A stretch of 39,349 nt of DNA from a virus. This document shows, piece after piece, positions 37,708-39,349 of the stretch. The notes below the pieces were generated by a model. The model was given only the letters and a program-made list of their open reading frames with translations, was not told the DNA's origin and made no database searches. Within the stretch, counting starts at the first letter, position 1. Every line of letters starts with the position of its first letter. Both the position numbers and the translations under genes were made by a program. The stretch is taken from IMG/VR virus record IMGVR_UViG_3300017813_000001, positions 1 through 39,349 of that record. The stretch is one strand, 5' to 3'.

Positions 37708-38628
37708 ATGAACGAGATCATTCAAATGCCGGCACGCGAAAGCGCCGGCCTTACTGCCGCCGAGGTTCACCGCTTCTCGGCCGTAGAGATTCGCCAGCGA
37801 GTTAACTTGGTGCAGGAAGTGATGCAGGGCATCATGAAGCGGGAAACTCACTACGGCACCATCCCAGGCACCCAGAAACCAACCCTATACAAGCCGGGCG
37901 CTGAAGTGCTTTGTGTGACCTTCCGGGTTGCGCAGGAATACCGAATTGAAGATCTGTCCGGCCCAGGTGTAGCGCGCTACCGGGTCACTTGTGTTGGTCG
38001 TCATCAGATGACTGGCGTCGCCCTCGGCGAGGGTGTAGGCGAATGCTCGTCCAGCGAAGAGAAGTACAAGTGGCGCGGTGTCATCTGCAAAGCGGAATTG
38101 GACGCCACTCCGGAGAATCTGCGCCGGAAGAAATACTACAAAAACGGTAATACGGCCGACCAGATCCGCACCGAGCCAGCAGACCTGGCCAACACCATCC
38201 TCAAGATGGCCTGCAAGCGAGCCATGATCGCCATGACGCTCAACGTCACCGCAGCATCGGACATCTTCACGCAGGACATCGAAGATCTACCCGAGGAGCT
38301 GCGGCCACAGGAACAGACTCAGGCTCAGGCTCAAAGCCAGAAGGCAGCTCCAGTCCCTCATGACCCCGCCCTGTCCGCTCACTGGATTACCCAGGCCGAA
38401 GCTGCAATCACGCCCGACGCACTGACAGAAGTTTGGAAGGCCGGGGTGGCTGTCATCAATGACGCCAAGGACACAACAGCCTACGACCTGTTCAAGGCCG
38501 CAGTGGTGGCGTGCGGAGTGAAGCTCAAGGCCACCGAAGAGGCCAGGCCGGAAAGCGAGGACGTCGCAGACCAGCAGCCCGAACCACCAGCCGACGAAGA
38601 AGTTGAATTTGAGGAGGTCCCAGAATGA
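37708..38628 (+). CDS. Putative ssDNA-binding/annealing recombination protein
   Basis: 306 aa. Conserved-looking core 'IMKRETHYGTIPGTQKPTLYKPGAEVLCVTFRV', 'GEGVGECSSSEEKYKWR' and 'LANTILKMACKRAMIAMTLNVTAASDIFTQDIED' (residues about 42-195), then a Gln/Ala linker and an acidic C-terminal tail 'ADEEVEFEEVPE' like SSB-type proteins. Overlaps the exonuclease gene by ATGA, the normal place of an annealing partner. It does not clearly match RecT or Erf by eye, so the role rests on position and tail. Confidence 0.62.
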   Translation: MNEIIQMPARESAGLTAAEVHRFSAVEIRQRVNLVQEVMQGIMKRETHYGTIPGTQKPTLYKPGAEVLCVTFRVAQEYRIEDLSGPGVARYRVTCVGRHQMTGVALGEGVGECSSSEEKYKWRGVICKAELDATPENLRRKKYYKNGNTADQIRTEPADLANTILKMACKRAMIAMTLNVTAASDIFTQDIEDLPEELRPQEQTQAQAQSQKAAPVPHDPALSAHWITQAEAAITPDALTEVWKAGVAVINDAKDTTAYDLFKAAVVACGVKLKATEEARPESEDVADQQPEPPADEEVEFEEVPE

Positions 38629-39269
38629 TCATCGTGAATTGCGCGCAGGGGTCGGAAGAGTGGCACCAGGAGCGAGCCGGAGTTATCACCGCCAGCATGT
38701 TTGGCGATGCGCGAGCGAAGCTCAAGTCAGGACCGAACAAGGGCGAACCAACCGCCAAGGCTCAGGATTATGCATTCCGACTGGCTGTGGAGCGGATCAG
38801 CGGCAAGCCCCTTGATGGCGGCTTTGAGACCTGGCAAATGCGCCGGGGGCATGAGCTGGAACCACAGGCCCGCATGGAGCATGAAGCTCAAACTGGTTTG
38901 ATTGTCACCCAGGTCGGACTGGTCAAAACCGACGACGGCGCATTTGGCGCCAGTGCAGATGGCTTCATCGGCGAAGATGGCGGCTCGGAGTACAAGTGCT
39001 TCCTCGCCCCTGAAAAACTTCGGTCGTTCCACATAGACAATGACGCCAGCGAGATCATGGACCAGGTACAGGGTTGCATGTGGATCACCGGTCGCAAGTG
39101 GTGGCACATCGGGATGTACTGTCCAGCCCTTGAATCGGTCGGACGCCAGTTGTGGTGGCAGGAATTCAAGCGCGACGACAACTACATCGACAAGCTTGAA
39201 GAGGAGCTTTGGGAGTTCAAGCTGCTGGTGGACGGATATGAGGAGAAACTGCGGAGTAAAGCAGCATGA
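38625..39269 (+). CDS. YqaJ/lambda-type exonuclease
   Basis: 214 aa. 'GSEEWHQERAGVITASMFGD', 'RRGHELEPQARMEHE' (E79), 'FGASADGFIG' (D112) and 'SEYKC' (E122-x-K124) are the YqaJ nuclease motifs. Digests 5' ends to give 3' single strands for the annealing partner; together a lambda Red-like pair. Confidence 0.93.
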   Translation: MIIVNCAQGSEEWHQERAGVITASMFGDARAKLKSGPNKGEPTAKAQDYAFRLAVERISGKPLDGGFETWQMRRGHELEPQARMEHEAQTGLIVTQVGLVKTDDGAFGASADGFIGEDGGSEYKCFLAPEKLRSFHIDNDASEIMDQVQGCMWITGRKWWHIGMYCPALESVGRQLWWQEFKRDDNYIDKLEEELWEFKLLVDGYEEKLRSKAA

Positions 39270-39349
39270 TCAGCAACCACCTCAGCCTGGTCGAGCAGCA
39301 CAGCCAGGACGCTTACTCGATATCGGAGCGCACGGCGGAGTTCTTGGCC
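39266..39349 (+). CDS. Partial early gene, cut by window end
   Basis: Starts with ATGA overlap on the exonuclease stop: MISNHLSLVEQHSQDAYSIS, 28 codons seen and open at the edge. No family can be named from this much. Confidence 0.5.
   Translation, partial: MISNHLSLVEQHSQDAYSISERTAEFLA

Noticed and set aside
36699-37721. Minus-strand 340-codon Leu-rich frame
   Set aside because: Shadow of the coiled-coil gene; its leucine repeats are the reverse of Gln/Glu/Lys codons, not membrane helices.
1-39349. Insertion sequences or transposases
   Set aside because: No transposase motif or terminal inverted repeats with target duplications were seen.

Overview
The window is most of a temperate, lambda-like siphophage or prophage of a Pseudomonas-type host. 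The evidence is the high-GC codon use, the gene families (DUF2280 small terminase, DUF4055 portal, DUF1382, NinG) and the gene order. No host gene, integrase or attachment site is visible. The integrase probably lies beyond the right edge, past the recombination genes, and an endolysin (not found here) may lie beyond the left edge.

Layout on the minus strand, in order of transcription from about 31.2 kb down to position 15. First comes an early right operon: cro, two small helix-rich regulators, a Rha/ANT-type regulator, replication proteins O and P (with iterons inside O), DUF1382, several unknowns, a C39-like protein, DUF1367, NinG and a Q-position gene. Next are a terminator and two tRNA genes (Thr-TGT, Asn-GTT). 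Then comes the late operon: two small membrane proteins (holin candidates), an anti-CBASS Acb2-like protein with small neighbours, a phage metallopeptidase, small and large terminase, portal, Mu F-like head protein, scaffold, capsid, connectors and tail terminator. It continues with the major tail protein with an Ig-like domain, tail chaperones joined by a -1 frameshift, tape measure, the DUF1833/NlpC/J tip module, and two paralogous SGNH-hydrolase fibre-type genes.

Layout on the plus strand: cI (HTH plus S24 protease domain) diverges from cro across an operator with four 15-bp sites. Downstream of cI, in the position of lambda rexAB, is a three-gene overlapping operon (zinc-ribbon protein plus two membrane proteins) closed by a terminator. 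Then come a PL-type promoter covered by three more operator sites, a boxA-like element, two genes with related hairpin leaders, a gene-poor structured stretch ending in a terminator, and a run of small overlapping genes including a C2H2 zinc-finger protein. These are followed by a long coiled-coil protein, a putative single-strand annealing partner and a YqaJ/lambda-type exonuclease.

The strongest leads are the Acb2-like anti-CBASS gene, the prophage-expressed rex-position operon, twin leaders with covarying hairpins, a shared CGCGCCACG inverted repeat at two distant sites, O-gene iterons, the tail-chaperone frameshift, and a secreted paralog of the tail-fibre SGNH enzyme. Function calls rest on reading motifs and synteny; no database search was run.
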